Part shown: one piece after another, positions 1-8,368 of the stretch
Numbering within the stretch: the first letter of the stretch is position 1
Layout: each line of letters starts with the position of its first letter
DNA from: Catellatospora coxensis
Lineage (GTDB): Bacteria; Actinomycetota; Actinomycetes; Mycobacteriales; Micromonosporaceae
DNA length: 64,000 nt
Assembly (NCBI RefSeq): GCF_016862635.1
Contig: NZ_BONI01000015.1
Span: 62,001 to 126,000 of the forward strand
Direction of reading: 5' to 3'
Program-made: the position numbers and the translations under genes
The notes under the pieces: generated by a model
Databases searched by the model: none
Seen by the model: the letters and a program-made list of their open reading frames with translations, nothing else
Told to the model about the DNA's origin: nothing

Positions 1-488
1 TGGTCCGCGATGGCCTTGTCGAGCGTGGCCTTCTCGCCGTCGTACTTGGCCTTCGCCTCGGAGGTGGCCGAGATCTGCTCCTGCTTACCGTGAGCGATCT
101 GCTGCAGCATCATCAGCTGGTCCGCGAACTGCTTCGGCGAGCCGCTGCTCAGCAGCGCGTTCACCTCGGCGCTGCGGCCGCCCTTGTAGTACTCGGCGGC
201 GATGACGCCGACCCGGGTCCGGGTCACCTCGACGGTCAGCCGCAGCGGCTGCAGCTTCGTCTCCAGGCCAGCGGCCTTCTTCTGCAGCTTGACCAGCTCG
301 CTGTGGACCTTGTTGTAGTCCTCGACCAGCGGCTCGAGCTTCTCCCACGTCTTGGCGATCTCGGCCTCGATCTCGCTGATCGACGGCTCGGCGTGCGCGG
401 GCAGGGCCGGCGCGACGCCGACGAGCAGGGCTGCGACCAGCACAAGCGCACGGGTGAGCGAGCGCGACGCGGTACGGAGGGGGGTCAC
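1..488 (-). CDS. Secreted coiled-coil protein, N-terminal part (NlpC/P60 family likely); 3' end beyond window
   Basis: Reading leftward from a GTG at 486-488 gives 162 codons that run off the window edge. An AAAGGAG ribosome-binding site sits at 494-500, just before the GTG. Residues 1-33 form a signal peptide with an Arg-rich start, a hydrophobic stretch and an AHA cleavage site before Glu34. Residues 35-160 are charged and heptad-like, and include the segment AAEYYKGGRSAEVNALLSSG. This matches the helical N-terminal domain of actinobacterial RipA-like NlpC/P60 peptidoglycan endopeptidases. The catalytic Cys-His domain would lie outside the window and is not seen, so the family call is inference. 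The protein should be exported and act on the cell wall. Confidence 0.75.
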   Translation of the reverse strand, partial: MTPLRTASRSLTRALVLVAALLVGVAPALPAHAEPSISEIEAEIAKTWEKLEPLVEDYNKVHSELVKLQKKAAGLETKLQPLRLTVEVTRTRVGVIAAEYYKGGRSAEVNALLSSGSPKQFADQLMMLQQIAHGKQEQISATSEAKAKYDGEKATLDKAIAD

Positions 489-601
489 CGGAACTCCTTT
501 TCCGCCGACCGCGACCGGTGGAGCAGGGGTGAACCGGGCCGCGGTGTCCGGGGCGGGGTCGCGAGGGGTCACAACCCGGCGTACGCACCAGACGGTCACC
601 A

Positions 602-631
602 ACCCTAGAAAACAAGGTGAGCCGGTTTCAA
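602..631 (-). promoter_or_regulatory. Putative promoter of the NlpC/P60-like gene
   Basis: On the minus strand TTGAAA (626-631) and TAGGGT (602-607) are separated by 18 bases and point at the GTG start about 115 bases downstream. This fits the actinobacterial housekeeping pattern TTGNNN-N17/18-TANNNT. Nothing else is evident in the gap 489-765, and I could not find the conserved segments of a ydaO/c-di-AMP riboswitch, which often precedes such genes. Confidence 0.35.
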
Positions 632-765
632 GCCGGAACCGAGACAACTTCGCTGAGCTGCCCCGATGTCACTCAGCGTGCCTCGAAAAGTTCGCTTCAC
701 GCCGCCGCCGACAGCCGCGCTGACCTGCGCAGGCGTCGGCGGCGGTCACGCACCGTCAGGACGCG

Positions 766-1776
766 TCATACCGCCGGGGCCATGATGGCGTTGAGCACAT
801 CGTCGAGCGTCACCACACCCACCGGCAGCTGGCCCTCGCTCACCAGCACGATGTGCCGCCGCTCGCGGCGCATCGACAGCAGCAGCTCGGCCAGCGAACG
901 GTCCGGCGGCACGATCGCCAGCGGCCGGACCAGCTCACCCGGGATCGGCTCGCGGCGGCTCGCGCCCTCCAGCCCGATCACGTCCTTGATGTGCACGAAG
1001 CCCAGCACCCGCCGGGTGCCGCGGGCCACCACCGGGAACCGGGACCGGCCGGTGCGGGTCGCCAGCACCTCCAGCGTGGCCGGTGAGGTGTCGTCGGTGA
1101 CGATGGTGACCGCCGACCACGGCCGCAGCGCGTCCGCGGCGGTGCGCTGGTGCAGCGCCAGCGCGCCCGCGATCCGGGCGTGCTGCTCCGGGTCCAGCAG
1201 GCCCTCGGTGTGCGCCTGCTGCACGAGGCCCGCCAGCTCCTCGGCGGTGAACACGGTCTTCACCGCGTCCGCGGCCTCGACCCGCCACAGCCGCAGCACC
1301 TTCCGCGACGCCCACTTCATCGCCACCAGCAGCGGCTTGGTGGCGATGCAGAACGCCAGCATCGGCGGGCCCAGCCAGAGCACACTGCCTTCCGGCCCGG
1401 CCAGGGTGATGTTCTTCGGCACCATCTCGCCGATCACCGTGTGCAGGAAGACGACGATGAGCAGGGCCAGCACGAAGGCGATCGGGTGCTGCATCTTCGG
1501 GGGCAGGCCGAGCGCGTGGATCGCGGGCTCGATGAAGTTGGCCAGCGCCGGCTCCGCGATGGCGCCGAGCGCCAGCGAGCACAGCGTGATGCCCAGCTGG
1601 GCGCCGGCGATCATCAACGGGATCTGGTTCATCGCGGACAGCGCCCAGGCCGCCGGGCGCGAGTGCTGCGCCTTCGGCTCGATGACGGTACGCCGGGAGG
1701 CGATCAGCGCGAACTCCGCGCCGACGAAGAACGCGTTGCCCAGCAGCAGCGCCGCGGTGATCAGCAGCTCACTCAT
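766..1776 (-). CDS. CNNM/DUF21-CBS domain membrane protein (hemolysin-related), second of a pair
   Basis: 336 residues. The N-terminal half is a DUF21/CNNM transmembrane domain: NAFFVGAEFALIASRR near residues 14-29 and the conserved EMVPKN further on. Two CBS domains follow, at about 215-265 and 283-333 (VGVVTLDDVLNAI). Unlike its upstream neighbour it ends after the second CBS domain and lacks the C-terminal CorC_HlyC domain. CBS pairs usually bind adenine nucleotides, and CNNM proteins are linked to Mg2+ or other divalent ion transport; the substrate here is unknown. Its ATG overlaps the end of the upstream paralogue by 8 bases, so the two are co-transcribed and may form a heteromer. Confidence 0.88.
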   Translation of the reverse strand: MSELLITAALLLGNAFFVGAEFALIASRRTVIEPKAQHSRPAAWALSAMNQIPLMIAGAQLGITLCSLALGAIAEPALANFIEPAIHALGLPPKMQHPIAFVLALLIVVFLHTVIGEMVPKNITLAGPEGSVLWLGPPMLAFCIATKPLLVAMKWASRKVLRLWRVEAADAVKTVFTAEELAGLVQQAHTEGLLDPEQHARIAGALALHQRTAADALRPWSAVTIVTDDTSPATLEVLATRTGRSRFPVVARGTRRVLGFVHIKDVIGLEGASRREPIPGELVRPLAIVPPDRSLAELLLSMRRERRHIVLVSEGQLPVGVVTLDDVLNAIMAPAV

Positions 1777-3166
1777 CGTCGTCGCCCGCCAGCCGGACCA
1801 GCCGCACCTGCTCCACCCGGTGCCGGTCCATCTCCACCACGGTGAACTCCCAGTCGTTGGCGACCAGGGCGTCGCCGACCACCGGGATCCGGCCCAGCTC
1901 CGCCATCAGGTATCCGCCCAGCGTCTCGTACGGGCCCTCGGGCAGCCGGAACCCGGTCTGCTCGTCCAGCTCGTCCTCGCGTAGCATCCCGTCGACCAGC
2001 CAGGTGCGCACCCCGCCCGGGACCGTCACCTCGATCGAGCCCGACTCCTCCTCCTCGGCGGTGTCGTGCTCGTCCGCGATCTCGCCGACCAGCTCCTCGA
2101 CCAGGTCCTCGATGGTGACCACACCGTCGGTGCCGCCGTACTCGTCGACGACGATGGCGAAGTCGGAGCGGCTCTCCCGCAGCGCCGCGACCACCTTGTC
2201 CAGGTCCAGCGACGCCGGGACCAGCACCGGTTCGCGGGCCACCGCGGCGACCGTGGTCAGCGTGCGGCGGGCCGGGGGCACCGCGAGCGCGTCGTTGACC
2301 GACACGACGCCGGTGACGGTGTCCAGGGTCTGCTCGTACACCGGGAAGCGGCTGTGGCCCGTCTCCCGGGCCGCCTCGAACAGCTCCGCGACGGTGGCCG
2401 AGCCGGCCAGGCCCACCACGTCGATGCGGGGCGTCATCGCCTCGGCCGCGTGCTTGTCACCGAAGCGCACCGTGCGCTGCAGCAGCAGGGCGGTCTCCGA
2501 GGGCAGCGCGCCGGCCTGGGCCGAGATCGCGGCCAGCAGGCCGAGTTCCTCGGGCGAGCGCGCGCTGGCCAGCTCCTCCTGCGGCTCGATGCCCATCCGG
2601 CGGACCAGCCAGTTGGCGGTGCCGTTCAGCGCGAAGATCAGCGGTTTGAAGACGCGCGAGAAGACCCGCATCGGTCCGGCCGTACGAAGCGCCACCGGCA
2701 TCGGCCGGGACAGCGCCGCGTTCTTCGGCACCAGCTCGCCGAAGAGCATCGAGAACAGGGTCGCGATGGCCAGCGAGATCACGTGGCTCAGGCCGGGCGG
2801 CGCGCCCAGCGGCTCGACCAGCGGGCGCAGCGCCGGCTCGGCCAGGTAACCGGTGAGCAGCGCGGTCAGCGTGATCCCCAGCTGCGCGCCGGAGAGCTGA
2901 AACGACAGCTCGCGCAGGGCGCGGCGCACCGTGCGGGCCGGGCGCTCGCCGCGGTCGGCGCGGGTGTCGATCTCCGCCCGGTCGACCGTGACCAGCGCGA
3001 ACTCAGCCGCCACGAAGAACGCGGTGCCGACCGTGAGCAGCACGAAGAACAGGATGGGCAGGATTGCGGACAGCGCGTCGATGACGAGATCACCTCGCGC
3101 CCGATTCTGCCAGAACCAGTCACGCCCCCTTCCGCCACCGGCGCGAGCCCTCCCCCTCTGCCGCAA
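1769..3166 (-). CDS. CNNM/DUF21-CBS-CorC_HlyC membrane protein, first of a pair; start uncertain
   Basis: The DUF21 membrane domain (AFFVAAEFALVTV, then GELVPKN) is followed by two CBS domains containing the family signature DEYGGTDGVVTIEDLVEEL, and by a C-terminal CorC_HlyC domain (residues about 375-455). Such proteins are candidate divalent-cation transporters or ion sensors. The start is unresolved. The only in-frame conventional start upstream of the hydrophobic segment is a TTG at 3164-3166, which lies inside the left arm of a perfect palindrome and gives an unlikely Arg/Gly-rich leader. A GTG at 3041-3043 would cut into the first membrane helix. A Shine-Dalgarno-like GAGGTGAT (3089-3096, minus strand) instead points to codons GTC-ATC at 3080-3085, just where homologues would begin. 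Confidence 0.85.
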   Translation of the reverse strand: MRQRGRARAGGGRGRDWFWQNRARGDLVIDALSAILPILFFVLLTVGTAFFVAAEFALVTVDRAEIDTRADRGERPARTVRRALRELSFQLSGAQLGITLTALLTGYLAEPALRPLVEPLGAPPGLSHVISLAIATLFSMLFGELVPKNAALSRPMPVALRTAGPMRVFSRVFKPLIFALNGTANWLVRRMGIEPQEELASARSPEELGLLAAISAQAGALPSETALLLQRTVRFGDKHAAEAMTPRIDVVGLAGSATVAELFEAARETGHSRFPVYEQTLDTVTGVVSVNDALAVPPARRTLTTVAAVAREPVLVPASLDLDKVVAALRESRSDFAIVVDEYGGTDGVVTIEDLVEELVGEIADEHDTAEEEESGSIEVTVPGGVRTWLVDGMLREDELDEQTGFRLPEGPYETLGGYLMAELGRIPVVGDALVANDWEFTVVEMDRHRVEQVRLVRLAGDDDE

Positions 3167-3224
3167 CTCTTGAAAAGTCGCGCCCTCAGCACTTGTCTGA
3201 GGGCGCGACTTTTCAAGAGTTGCG
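3162..3224. repeat. Perfect 28-bp-arm palindrome, copy 1 of a dispersed family
   Basis: The arms 3162-3189 and 3197-3224 are exact reverse complements around the 7-base loop CACTTGT. The outer core is GCAACTCTTGAAAAGTCGCG. It lies between two leftward genes, with no T-tract, so it may act as a terminator for the oxidoreductase gene or be a mobile REP/MITE-like palindrome. Related copies lie at 26231-26293 and 43253-43317. Confidence 0.85.
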
Positions 3225-3283
3225 AAGGCCGGGGCGCGGCCCGCCTGGTCGGCGGGGCGGCCGGCGCGCGTGAGGCGGCCGGG

Positions 3284-5458
3284 TCAGGCCGTCGGGGTGG
3301 GCTTGACGGAGCGGAGCAGGACCGAGGCGACGTCGATGACCTCGACCTCTTCCTGGCCCTTGGAGCGCACGCCGTCGGTGATCATCGTGGAGCAGAAGGG
3401 GCAGCCTACGGCGATGGTCTTCGCGCCGGTGGCCAGGGCCTCCTCGGTGCGCTCGACGTTGATGCGCTTGCCGATGCGCTCCTCCATCCACATGCGTGCG
3501 CCGCCGGCGCCGCAGCAGAACGAGCGCTCCTCGCGCCGGCCCATCTCCAGGATGCCGGTGCCCGTGGTGGGGGCGGCACCCGCGCCGATGGCCGCGCCGA
3601 GGACCTCACGGGGCGGGGTGAACACGCGGTTGTGGCGGCCCAGGTAGCAGGGGTCGTGGTAGGTCAGCCCGCCGTCGACGGGCGCGACCGGGGTGAGCTT
3701 GCCGGTCTTGACCAGGTGCGCCAGCAGCTCGGTGTGGTGCACGACCTCGACCTCGAGACCGAGTTCCTTGTACTCGTTGCCGATGGTGTTGAAGCAGTGC
3801 GGGCAGGTCGCGACAATCTTCAGCGCGCCGGATTCCTTGATCGTCTCGACGTTCTGCTGGGCGAGCATCTGGTAGACGAACTCGTTGCCGATGCGCCGCG
3901 CCGGGTCACCGGTGCAGGTCTCGTTGTTGCCGAGGATGGCGAACTTGACTCCGGCCTCGTTGAGCAGCGTCGCGACGGCGCGGGTGGTCTTCTTGGCCTT
4001 GTCCTCGAACGCTCCGGCACAGCCGACCCAGAACAGGTACTCGAACTCAGCCGCATCGGACGAGCTCGAGCCGACTCGAGTGATCTCGAAGTCCAGGCCC
4101 TTGGTCCAGTCCTCGCGGGTGTTGGGGGGCGCGCCCCAGGGGTTGCCCTTGTTCTCCAGGTTGCGCAGCATCGCCCCGGCCTCGGACGGGAACGACGACT
4201 CGATCATCACCTGGTAGCGGCGCATGTCGACGATGTGGTCGACGTGCTCGATGTCGACGGGGCACTGCTCGACGCAGGCACCGCAGGTGGTGCAGGCCCA
4301 CAGCGCGTCGGGGTCGATGACGCCCAGCTCGGCCGCGCCGCCGATCAGCGGGCGCTCGGCCTCGGCCAGGGCGAGCACGTTGACGCCCGCGAGCTGCTCG
4401 GCGGTGCCCTTCTCCTCGCCGGACAGGTGCTTGCCGCCGCCGGCCAGCAAATAGGGGGCCTTGGCGTAGGCGTGGTCGCGCAGGCTCAGGACGATCAGCT
4501 TCGGCGACAGCGGCTTGCCGGTGTTCCAGGCGGGGCACTGCGACTGGCAGCGGCCGCACTCGGTGCAGGTGGAGAAGTCCAGCAGGCCCTTCCACCCGAA
4601 GTGCTCGACCTGGGAGACGCCGAAGGTGTCCTTCTCGGGGTCGGCTTCCTCCAGGTCGATCGGCGCGCCGTTGGAGGTCATCGGCTTGAGCGCGCCGAGG
4701 GCGGGCGCGCCGTCGGCGTTGCGCTTGAAGTAGATGTTGAAGAAGGCCAGGAAGCGGTGCCAGGCCACACCCATGGTGGGGTTGAGGCCGATGGTGATCG
4801 CCCAGCCCATCGACACCAGGATCTTGATCAGGGCGGTGATCGTGATCGCGGTCAGGGAGGCGGGCAAGATCGCGCCGAGCGCGTGCGAGAACGGGGTCGC
4901 CCACACCGGGTGGTGGAACAGCCCCGAGGCCACCTTGAACCCGCGGATCAGGAAGCCCAGCACCAGCACCGCGAGGATGACGTACTCGACGAAGAAGGCC
5001 TGCCACATCGTCGAGCCGGCGAAGCGGGAGTTCGATTGCCGGGAGGGCAGCTGGCGCAGGCGGATGATGATCAGGGTGATGATCGCGGGGATGCCGAGGA
5101 TGCCGATCCACTCGGTCACGAACGCGAACACGTCCCAGCCGCCGAGGATCGGCAGCTCCCACTCGGGGTTGACGACCTCGAAGTAGGCGCCGGCGACCAG
5201 CGTCGACAGCACGATGAACCCGATCATCACGAGCCAGTGCGCCGCGCCGACCACGGACCACTTGAACATCTTCGTGTGGCCGAAGGTCTCGGTCAGCATG
5301 GTCTTCCACCGGGCCGCCCGCTGACCCGAGCGGGTGGGATCGGGCTGGCCGAGCCGGATGACGGCGAGCATCTGCCGCACCGCCCGTACGACCAGCGCCA
5401 CCGCGACCGCGGTCACGGCCACCGCGATGACCGTACTGACGATCTGAACGCCGCCCAT
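3284..5458 (-). CDS. Membrane-bound (Fe-S) heterodisulfide-reductase-like oxidoreductase
   Basis: 724 residues from the ATG at 5456-5458, chosen because GGGAGG precedes it by about 8 bases; an upstream in-frame start at 5503 would add 15 non-conserved residues. The N-terminal part (about 1-230) has six hydrophobic helices like a NarI/HdrE-type cytochrome b domain. Two [4Fe-4S] ferredoxin motifs follow, CTECGRCQSQCP (298-309) and CTTCGACVEQCP (389-400). Then come two CCG cysteine-rich domains with ATCPHCFNTIGNEY near 551 and YHDPCYLGRHN, FCCGAGGARMW and GCPFCSTM between 600 and 692. Actinobacteria carry this fusion as a single protein. It probably moves electrons between the quinone pool and a soluble partner such as an acyl-CoA or ETF system, but the partner is not shown here. 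Confidence 0.9.
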   Translation of the reverse strand: MGGVQIVSTVIAVAVTAVAVALVVRAVRQMLAVIRLGQPDPTRSGQRAARWKTMLTETFGHTKMFKWSVVGAAHWLVMIGFIVLSTLVAGAYFEVVNPEWELPILGGWDVFAFVTEWIGILGIPAIITLIIIRLRQLPSRQSNSRFAGSTMWQAFFVEYVILAVLVLGFLIRGFKVASGLFHHPVWATPFSHALGAILPASLTAITITALIKILVSMGWAITIGLNPTMGVAWHRFLAFFNIYFKRNADGAPALGALKPMTSNGAPIDLEEADPEKDTFGVSQVEHFGWKGLLDFSTCTECGRCQSQCPAWNTGKPLSPKLIVLSLRDHAYAKAPYLLAGGGKHLSGEEKGTAEQLAGVNVLALAEAERPLIGGAAELGVIDPDALWACTTCGACVEQCPVDIEHVDHIVDMRRYQVMIESSFPSEAGAMLRNLENKGNPWGAPPNTREDWTKGLDFEITRVGSSSSDAAEFEYLFWVGCAGAFEDKAKKTTRAVATLLNEAGVKFAILGNNETCTGDPARRIGNEFVYQMLAQQNVETIKESGALKIVATCPHCFNTIGNEYKELGLEVEVVHHTELLAHLVKTGKLTPVAPVDGGLTYHDPCYLGRHNRVFTPPREVLGAAIGAGAAPTTGTGILEMGRREERSFCCGAGGARMWMEERIGKRINVERTEEALATGAKTIAVGCPFCSTMITDGVRSKGQEEVEVIDVASVLLRSVKPTPTA

Positions 5459-5520
5459 ACCCACGCCTCCCTGCGTCGGAACAGCCCTGTGTATAAACCC
5501 CACCGCAGCCTACGCCCTAG

Positions 5521-5534
5521 TTACCGTTCAGTAA
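5521..5534. promoter_or_regulatory. Palindrome TTAC-N6-GTAA upstream of the Fe-S oxidoreductase
   Basis: TTACCGTTCAGTAA lies 63 bases upstream of the oxidoreductase start. Its outer four bases on each side are perfectly inverted. This is the size of a dimeric repressor site. No cognate regulator is adjacent, and the assignment rests only on symmetry and position. Confidence 0.3.
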
Positions 5535-5610
5535 TGTGAGGGTTCACACAGGGCTGCCCTCACCCTAGGCCAGCGGCAGGTCACCGGTGTCGCGGACAGC
5601 TCCGGACAGC

Positions 5611-5661
5611 ATCCGGGGTCACAGCCTCCACGCACGTGTACAGGAGGCCGCGACCCCGGAT
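5611..5661 (-). terminator. Hairpin downstream of crgA
   Basis: The 19-base arms 5611-5629 and 5643-5661 are inverted with two mismatches around a 13-base loop. They sit directly after the crgA stop at 5691 (leftward). There is no strong U-tract, as is common for actinobacterial terminators. Confidence 0.5.
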
Positions 5662-5690
5662 CGCGAGCTATCGTGGTCGGCTGCGGAAGC

Positions 5691-5954
5691 TCAGCGCCAC
5701 TTCGAGAGGAGGCCGAGCGCGCCGACCATGGCGCCGAAGCCGACGGCCAGGTTCCAGTACCCCCAGCCCGCCACCGGGTACAGCGTTTCGGACAGGTAGT
5801 ACACAACCAGCCAGGCGATGCCGAAAACGATCAGAACGACCGCTGTGATCGGCAGCCAGATCGGGCTCGGCTTCTTGTCCGCGGTGGTCGACGAGGGCAG
5901 CACGTCGGTGGGCGGCGTGTAGATCTTCTTCTTGCGGACCTGCGACTTCGGCAC
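5691..5954 (-). CDS. crgA: Cell division protein CrgA
   Basis: 87 residues from a GTG at 5952-5954 with AGGAGA upstream. The protein begins with the CrgA-type basic segment PKSQVRKKKIYTPP. It has two membrane helices, about 39-58 and 66-82, and ends in SKWR close to the typical end of the family. CrgA is a small integral membrane protein that recruits or stabilises septal and elongation factors (FtsZ, FtsI, FtsQ, and CwsA in mycobacteria). Its position beside the pknA/pknB/rodA/pbpA block is the usual one in actinobacteria. A longer start at 5984 adds ten residues without family similarity. Confidence 0.93.
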   Translation of the reverse strand: MPKSQVRKKKIYTPPTDVLPSSTTADKKPSPIWLPITAVVLIVFGIAWLVVYYLSETLYPVAGWGYWNLAVGFGAMVGALGLLSKWR

Positions 5955-6066
5955 GGTTGTCTCCTGGAGGGGCCCTGCCCACACCGGTCGATGACCTAGG
6001 GCATGGGCCTGAATAATGTTCGACAGATAGCGTAGTCAGATCGTCGCGTTTTGGCACGGAGGGGGA

Positions 6067-6873
6067 GTGGTGGAATACACATCCGGCACCTCGTCATGGC
6101 GTAAGGCCGTGCTCCGGGTCGGGCGCGCGTTCAATCCCCTGCCCGGCCACCGCCGCAGCGGGTGGACCCTCGGCGTGCCGCTGATCGCCGCCACAGCCGG
6201 GCTGCTGTTCACCGTAAGCGCGACCACCTCCCAGGGAACCACGCTACGCGAGGACAACAGCGTTCGGCTGGATCAACTGGTCGGAAAGAAGGAAGCCGAG
6301 GTCTCCACGTACGTCGGCGACGTGAACCAGCTGCGTGCCGACATCGACGCGCTGACCGGCGCGCAGGCGGGCGGCGACGGACCGCTCCAGGCCGAGCGCA
6401 CCCGGGGCGAGGGTTACCTGGGCGACGCCGGGCTGACCGCGATGCACGGCCCGGGCCTGACCGTACGCATGGACGACGCGCCTAACGGCGGCAACGGCCT
6501 GTCCACCGGAGCCACCCAGGACGACCTGGTCGTGCACCAACAGGACGTGCAGGCCGTGGTGAACGCGCTCTGGGCGGGCGGGGCCGAGGCCATGACGATC
6601 ATGGGTGTACGGGTCGTCACCACCACCGCCGTGCAGTGCGTCGGCAACACCCTGCTGCTCGACGGACGGCGCTACTCCCCCGAGTTCGTGATCTCGGCGA
6701 TCGGCGACCCGGCCCGGATGCAGGCCTCGCTCGACGCGGCCCTCGGCGTGCAGGCCTTCCGGGACGCTGTACGCGCATACGGCCTGGGATATAGCGTCAC
6801 CCGCGAGACCGACATCGTCGCTCCCGCGTACCAGGGATCGGTGCTGCTGCGCCATGCTTCGGTGCCGCGTTAG
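6067..6873 (+). CDS. DUF881 family protein
   Basis: 268 residues, starting at GTG GTG (6067) after a GGAGGGGGA ribosome-binding site. There is a basic N-terminus, one membrane helix (about residues 39-57, GVPLIAATAGLLFTVSATT) and an extracytoplasmic coiled-coil stretch. The rest is the DUF881 (YlxW-like) domain, with the conserved pattern GLTVRMDDAP and LWAGGAEAMTIMGVRV. The function is unknown, but in actinobacteria the gene travels with crgA and the sortase E/pkn block, which suggests a role in cell wall or division. It is divergent from crgA, sharing a 110-base promoter region, and 18 bases precede the sortase gene. Confidence 0.85.
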   Translation: MVEYTSGTSSWRKAVLRVGRAFNPLPGHRRSGWTLGVPLIAATAGLLFTVSATTSQGTTLREDNSVRLDQLVGKKEAEVSTYVGDVNQLRADIDALTGAQAGGDGPLQAERTRGEGYLGDAGLTAMHGPGLTVRMDDAPNGGNGLSTGATQDDLVVHQQDVQAVVNALWAGGAEAMTIMGVRVVTTTAVQCVGNTLLLDGRRYSPEFVISAIGDPARMQASLDAALGVQAFRDAVRAYGLGYSVTRETDIVAPAYQGSVLLRHASVPR

Positions 6874-6891
6874 TAAGAGCCGGAGACACGG

Positions 6892-8076
6892 ATGAGCAGG
6901 CATCGGGCGCACGAACCCGAGGACGACGAGACGACCACGTTCCCCCGCGTGGCCGACGCCGCGCCGACCGCGGACGCCGCGTCGATCACCAGCGTGCTGC
7001 CGGTCTTCCCGGCGGACGCCACGACGGTGCTGCCGGTCATCACCCCCGCCACCGCCCCGCCGCCCTCTCGACCCGACGCGTCCCCGAGCCCGGCAGCGCC
7101 GGTCAGCCCGGCGGCGCAGTTCGGCCAGGTTGCCGCGGACGAGACGACGCAGCTGCCCCGGATCACGGACCAGACCGTGCCGCCGCCGCGCATCGCCCGG
7201 CCCGCGCCCGCCGTGGCGAGCGGCCGCGCGGTCGCCACCGACGAGACCGGCCTGCTGGGCGCGATCCCTCCCGCACCGCCCCCGTCAGCCGAGGACGAAG
7301 CCAAGCCCTCGCCGCGGCCGCGCTGGAGCGGCGAGCCGCCGCCGGCGCCGGTCAAGGCGATCCGGGCCGGCGAGAAGAACTACCGGAGCATCCACTCCGA
7401 GTACACCCGGACCACCGTGGGCTCGGTGATCCGGACGACGCTGCGCGGCACCGGTGAGCTCATGATCACGTTCGGCCTGGTCATCCTGCTGTTCGCCGGG
7501 TACGAGGTGTGGGGCAAGACGGCCATCGTCGACGCCCACCAGACCGAGCTGGAGCAGCAGCTGAACTGGGACGAGCCGGTCGTGGGCCCGACCCCGTCGG
7601 CGTCGGCGTCCCCGCTCGCGCCGCTGCCCGGCAACGCCGTGGCCAAGCTCTACCTGCCGACGCTGAAGAAGCACTGGGTGGTGGTGCAGGGCGTCACCCA
7701 GAAGGACATCCGGTTCGCCCCCGGGCACTACCCCAACAGCGCGATGCCGGGCCAGAAGGGCAACTTCTCGGTGGCCGGGCACCGCAACCGGGCCACCTTC
7801 TGGAACCTGGACCAGCTGAAGCCGGGCGACAAGATGGTCGTGGAGACGAAGACCACCTTCTACGTGTACGAGGTGGTCAAGCAGCGCATCGTGCTGCCGA
7901 CCGCGGTGGAGGTGGTGCGCGCGGTGCCGCCGACCATGGAGGCCGGCAAGCTGATCACGCTGACCACCTGCAACCCGAAGCTCGACAACTACCAGCGGCT
8001 GATCATCCACGGCAAGCTCGTCGACGAGCAGCCGCGGTCCGAGGGCCGGCCGGTCGAGCTGGCGGGGATGTCCTGA
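6892..8076 (+). CDS. srtE: Class E sortase
   Basis: 394 residues. The first 160 are a disordered cytoplasmic tail, followed by one membrane helix (about 190-208, [18 protein letters not shown]) and an extracytoplasmic sortase domain. The catalytic triad is visible: His in [11 protein letters not shown], Cys in [10 protein letters not shown] and Arg in QRLIIHGK. Class E sortases anchor secreted proteins with LAXTG-like signals to peptidoglycan; in Streptomyces the chaplins are substrates. The tail carries several DETT-type motifs ([21 protein letters not shown]) like those in the PASTA protein at 30112-31068. The stop overlaps the start of the next small gene by one base. Confidence 0.92.
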   Translation: MSRHRAHEPEDDETTTFPRVADAAPTADAASITSVLPVFPADATTVLPVITPATAPPPSRPDASPSPAAPVSPAAQFGQVAADETTQLPRITDQTVPPPRIARPAPAVASGRAVATDETGLLGAIPPAPPPSAEDEAKPSPRPRWSGEPPPAPVKAIRAGEKNYRSIHSEYTRTTVGSVIRTTLRGTGELMITFGLVILLFAGYEVWGKTAIVDAHQTELEQQLNWDEPVVGPTPSASASPLAPLPGNAVAKLYLPTLKKHWVVVQGVTQKDIRFAPGHYPNSAMPGQKGNFSVAGHRNRATFWNLDQLKPGDKMVVETKTTFYVYEVVKQRIVLPTAVEVVRAVPPTMEAGKLITLTTCNPKLDNYQRLIIHGKLVDEQPRSEGRPVELAGMS

Positions 8077-8363
8077 TGTACGCGTGGATCTGGCGCAAGC
8101 TGCCCTTCGGCCTCGGCGGCAAGCTGGGCGGCTCGCTGGTGCTGCTCGGCATCCTCGGGGCGCTCCTGTGGTACGTGATCTTCCCGTGGGCCGAACCGCT
8201 GCTGCCCTTCGACGACGTCCAGGTCGGCGACCCCGACAGCGGGTACACGCAGCTGGACGAGACGTTCCCGGACCCGTCGGGTTCGCCCTCCGGCGAGCCG
8301 GGCGACGGCCACGACATCCCGTACGACACCGGCGAGACCCCGAAACCCAGCGCCAGCAGGTGA
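8076..8363 (+). CDS. Small single-pass membrane protein next to sortase E
   Basis: 95 residues, start ATG at 8076-8078 in a TGATG overlap with the sortase stop, so translationally coupled. It begins [16 protein letters not shown], then has a membrane helix at about 17-40 (GSLVLLGILGALLWYVIFPW). A short acidic, Pro/Gly/Ser-rich extracytoplasmic tail of about 50 residues follows, with no recognised domain. Similar small membrane proteins sit between srtE and pabA in other actinomycetes. It may assist or restrain the sortase, but that is inferred only from the coupling. Confidence 0.75.
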   Translation: MYAWIWRKLPFGLGGKLGGSLVLLGILGALLWYVIFPWAEPLLPFDDVQVGDPDSGYTQLDETFPDPSGSPSGEPGDGHDIPYDTGETPKPSASR

Positions 8364-8368
8364 GTGCC

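Noticed and set aside
489-765. A ydaO-type (c-di-AMP) riboswitch upstream of the NlpC/P60-like gene
   Set aside because: Such riboswitches are common before these genes in actinobacteria, but I could not find the conserved GGGGTGAAT-like and adjoining segments here.
5521-5534. A fifth copy of the TetR operator
   Set aside because: Only one half-site agrees; the overall symmetry (TTAC-N6-GTAA) is different.
2066-5539. A 1157-codon rightward open frame opposite the CNNM and Fe-S genes
   Set aside because: It is antisense to well-supported genes, has low-complexity Arg/Gly/Asp composition and no domain; long antisense frames are expected at this GC content.
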